Positions 60,490 to 64,000 of a DNA stretch of 64,000 nt are shown piece after piece; positions within the stretch are counted from its first letter, which is position 1, and each line of letters opens with the position of its first letter. Made by a program: the position numbers and the translations under genes. The stretch covers positions 4,650,001 through 4,714,000 of the forward strand of contig JAFEKR010000002.1 in the NCBI GenBank assembly GCA_019022495.1, in the 5' to 3' direction. The stretch comes from Epichloe hybrida (taxonomy: Eukaryota; Ascomycota; Sordariomycetes; Hypocreales; Clavicipitaceae). The notes beneath the pieces were generated by a model. It did no database searches and was not told where the DNA came from. It saw nothing but the letters and a program-made list of their open reading frames with translations.

Positions 60490-63400
60490 ACCTAAATGTT
60501 CTCTATTATAATTATAAATTATAAAATTAGTCCCTCCCCTAGCCTACCTCTATGCCTATACTATTCGTTCTATCCCTTATACTAGATTTATAATTAAAAG
60601 GTTTTCCGTCTATTAACGGATTTAGTCTAGGTCTAGCAGTATTCTAAGCTATCTTATAGCTAGCTCCTATGCTAATAAGTAATATTAGAGTTGTCTTATG
60701 CTAAGGAACTATTTAGCTAAATATTTTGCTTTTTAAGGTTTGTTTAAGGCTAGCCTTGCCTCCTATATATTAGTAGGCTATTGCTACTAAGGTCACTTAT
60801 AGTTATATTTACTATAGTTAACTAGTATATAGTATTAGTCTTCTATAGCTTAACTATAGCTATATAGGGGCAAAACCACCCTAGAAACCTTTCTTTAGAA
60901 TAGAAACTTATTTAGGCTTATCTTTTCTATATATAGTTAGATAATTATTAAAGAAACATGCTTATCTATATTAGTGTGAAATTCCTAGATTTCCTTTAGG
61001 TTATAGGAGGGTAAGTAGTCTTTAGTTAGTTCTCTAATGCGTTTACTCTAGGCTAGCCTCTCTTTATTATACTAGTTCTTCTATTATTTCTTCTATTCCT
61101 TATCTAGGTCCGCGTCTAGTTTATTATTAATAAGTAAGGGTCTTCTTTTGCGGTATAGTACTATTATAACCAAGTTAGCTACGGCTTAGATTATCCTTGC
61201 TATCCTACTATTAATAATTCTATCTTTAAACCTTTACTTTATCTTATTTAGGTAGAGGTTAAGGGGGGGGATATAAGTCTTAACTTCTAGTTATGTAATA
61301 GGTATGGCCTTAAATACCCTTATAATAATCTAGAGGTAAGCTAATTAATTTACTATAAAGCTTTTTACTACTCCTCTTAGCTATCCCCCCTTCTTAGTAG
61401 GGGTGTAGTAAGCGCTTACTCTATAGGCAAGGATAGGTTAGACTACCTATATATATAGGAGTCTAGTATCTCTAAAGCTATATCCCTAGGCTAATACTAC
61501 TAGCTTAGAGAGTGTAAGCTACTACTAGGCTAACTTACCCTTAAGGATATTTCTATAAGCACTTTAGTTAAGTTTCCTATTAACCTACACTCCTAGGAAT
61601 TTATATAATTCTATAGGTATTATTTTCTTTACTTTAAGTTAGACTTTAGCCTAGGGAGGTTTATAGGACTTACTAAAGTGTATAAGTTTAGTTTTAGCTA
61701 GGTTAAACTTAACTCCTACTTACTTTACCTATTCCTTATAAATCTTTTATATAGCTTTAAGTCTTCTCTAGGTCTATGCTATATTCTTACTAAAGGCTAC
61801 TATATTTATATTATTTATAAATCCTATAGCTACTATACCTAGGATAGCCTAGAGGCAGATATAAAGCTTTACTAAGTAAAGTAGGAAGAGAATTAGGGAG
61901 AGGGGTAATTCTTATAGGGTGCTAGCCTTAATTATAAATAGTCTAGAGAGTCCTCTATTAAAGCTAAGCTAGCTTATTCTATCTATAAGGAAGCTTTATA
62001 TTACTACTATTAGCTATTATAAGACTCCTATCTTTATAAGTAAGTATATTAGGTATAGGTAGCTAACTTTATTAAACGCTAAAGATATATTTATTTACAC
62101 TAGTAAGGCAATACCACCCCTTCCCTAAGCCTCCCTAATATATTTAATAAGAACTCTTATTATAGTTTTTATTAATTTATTTATCCTATTACTTATCTAG
62201 AGTTTAGGGAGTAATCCCTTTACCTTAGTAAAGGCTATAAGTTACTTTACTATTACTACTTCTATAATCTTTCTTACTATATTAAGTAGTAAAATTAGTC
62301 TCTATATATTAGCTCTCCTTATTTCCTTAGTAGTTTTACTAGGTTTCCTAATTACTACTACTCTTATAGTTTAGAAGTAAGCTAGGAAGTATCCTATTTC
62401 TAGGACTATATTTAGGAGCCTAGCTATAGTATCTTTAGCTAGGTTATTATAGGCTTTAATAAGGCCTGCTAGGAGTTTATTATCTCCTAGTGCCTTCTAG
62501 CTAGCTATATTTACTAGGATATTATTAATCTTCTCTTACCTAAATTATTCTTTATCTAGTAGTAGTATATTTTCTAGCTCTAGGAAGGAGAGGTCTAGTA
62601 TATATAAGAGGTTTACTATTAGCTTAGGGAAGAATCTTTATGCTAGTACACTAGCCTTATTATTATATATAATAGCTAGGTTAGGGTTATTTTTACTTCT
62701 TTCTAGCTTAGGGAGTCTAGGGAGCTCTAGGGGGGCCTAGCTTTAAAGTTAGGCCTATCTCTTAAGCCTCCAGACCCCTCTGTCTTTTTCCTATATATTA
62801 GCCTTTTATAATATATCCCTCTATATATTTCTTTTCTCTTCCCTTATAACGCGTTCTTAGTCCTTATTTACCTTAGTATAGGCTTACTAGTTTATATTAG
62901 TTCTCTAGTATCTCTATTATCTCTTAGCTTACCTTACTTTACTAACTAACTCTTAGGCTTTCCTTAACTACTATACCTCTAGGCTAAGGAGTCCCTAGGC
63001 CTTCTTTAAGACTACCTTATCTATAATCTATTATAAGCTTATAATAAGCTATATTATATAGTTATCTATTCCCTCTTTATTACATAAATCTAGCGTGTTT
63101 TTAGGCTAGAGTCTAATTATAGCCTCTGCCTTTATATATAGTTAGTTTATAGCTCCCTATATATATCTAAGGACCTAAGGGATAGCTTCCTACTATTTAT
63201 TAAAGATACTAATTAGTTACAGGATATAGTTAGATCTAGGGATATTTTTAGCGCCTTTATAGTAAACTCTAATATCTAGCATAGCTTATACTAGATTAAT
63301 AGTGCTATCTCTATTGACTTTATATTATCTTATAGGTTTACCCTAGGGTATAATAAGTCTAAGCCTTTACTAGTCTATGAACTCTAGTAGTTTATTTACT

Positions 63401-64000
63401 TTATTAGTTTTCCTATCTAGCTTATCCTAGAGGGGGTGCTTTTAGTTAAAGTTACCTATAAATATACTTTAGTTATAAGGCTCTTCTAGGTTAATTATAT
63501 AAATAGGGGTGTTTTAGTTATTACTATATCCCTCTAAGTAAAGGGAGTAAATATTAACTCCTTATAGCTTTACTAGCAACTAGTTAGTCCCTCCCTAGGC
63601 TAACTATAACCTTACTTTGTGTTTCTTATTTATATATACTATATTATATTTATTATAATATATAAGTTAGAACTAGGCAAGGCCTAGTGCTAAGGGCTAT
63701 AGGTTTCTTATGTGTTCTTATTCTTAGATTATAATTACATCTATATTAGTCTAGTAATAGAGCGCTATATATACTAGTATGTTTTTCTTATTTATATTCT
63801 AGAAAAGGACTTATAATATTATTATATTAATTAAGGGGGCTATTAGTTACTACTATCTTATGCTAGCTCTATTCTAGCTTTAAGTTACTCCGCGTATTAT
63901 CTAATACTTCCTAATCTTAGTTATTTAGCGCTTTATTCTATATTTATAAGGTAGTCTCTCTTTTTACTTACTACTATAATAGGTTTTACTACTATACTAG
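60490..64000 (-). pseudogene. LINE copy 2 ORF2 (heavily RIP-damaged, cut by window end)
   Basis: Collinear with ORF2 of copy 1. The RT active-site box that reads F-A-D-D in copy 1 reads I-N-N here (near 61800-61830), both Asp lost by G-to-A change. The endonuclease block is near 63430-63470, with G-D-F-N changed at Asp. Almost every Trp/Gln codon is a stop. The endonuclease start and ORF1 lie beyond 64000. Confidence 0.82.

Larger units (their letters stand above)
45019..64000 (-). mobile_element. Tad1-like LINE, copy 2 (5' end beyond window; hosts G4 and a 781-bp insert)
   Basis: Collinear with LINE copy 1: 45019-45843 matches 7741-8555, then 58848-58922 and 59704-64000 match 8556-12950 or so. 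G4 (45844-58842) and the insert 58923-59703 interrupt the 3' antisense module. The same 3' end sequence (TATATTATTTACGC) starts both copies, supporting a real LINE 3' end. RIP is much heavier than in copy 1. ORF1 and the 5' end lie right of the window, so its TSD cannot be checked. Confidence 0.88.

Noticed and set aside
1..64000. Centromere or telomere identity of the block
   Set aside because: Dense RIPed repeats fit pericentromeric or other AT-rich DNA, but no telomere repeat or centromere-specific evidence can be read from sequence alone.

Overview
The window looks like an AT-rich, repeat-only block of a filamentous ascomycete (Pezizomycotina) genome that has been through repeat-induced point mutation (RIP). 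Every long coding relic is a transposable-element gene. Copies of one family differ almost only by C-to-T and G-to-A transitions, and most CpA/TpG has become TpA. Reading frames are broken mainly by TAA and TAG where related proteins have Gln or Trp, and catalytic Asp has often become Asn. I see no intact host gene, tRNA, rRNA or telomere repeat.

The layout is a stack of nested insertions that can be unpicked from LTR pairs and target-site duplications (TSDs). Names here are local labels. Positions 1-1638 are the 5' part of a minus-strand Ty1/copia element (family C1) inserted in a plus-strand C1 fragment (1639-2579). That fragment was hit by a Ty3/gypsy chromovirus, G1 (2580-21614, 3' end lost). 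The 5' LTR of G1 was split by a second copia family, C2 (2669-14644, minus strand, TSD CTAAG). C2 was in turn hit by a Tad1-like LINE (7741-14297, minus strand, 14-bp TSD). After a 97-bp unmutated patch, a third copia fragment, C3, starts (about 21712-23229 and 44793-45018). It is split by a C1 element (23230-44792, TSD GAAAT) that itself contains another complete C1 element (25668-32411, TSD CTATA) and gypsy G2 (34372-42190, TSD ATAAG).

At 45019 a second LINE copy begins and runs off the window. It is interrupted by gypsy G4 (45844-58842, TSD TCTTA) and by a 781-bp unmutated insert with a 15-bp direct repeat. G4 carries two non-autonomous hAT-like elements in opposite orientation (49189-51298 and 53726-55957, each with an 8-bp TSD) and an 823-bp unmutated insert.

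C1 and C2 carry gag, protease, integrase, reverse transcriptase and RNase H relics in copia order. The gypsy family has gag, protease, RT, RNase H, integrase and a C-terminal chromodomain, which fits targeting to heterochromatin. The LINE has a zinc-knuckle ORF1 and an endonuclease/RT ORF2.

The most unusual items are: (1) a gene-like plus-strand module with a TATA box and intron-like segments, carried antisense in the 3' part of both LINE copies; (2) a third, about 490-codon reading frame downstream of the chromodomain in the gypsy family, with a hydrophobic N-terminus; (3) a 154-bp near-identical duplication with hAT-like filler at the broken end of G1; (4) RIP damage that fades over the outermost part of each LTR element; (5) three unmutated islands inside the RIP-damaged block. 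Domain limits inside degenerate frames are approximate. TSDs and LTR ends were read base by base.
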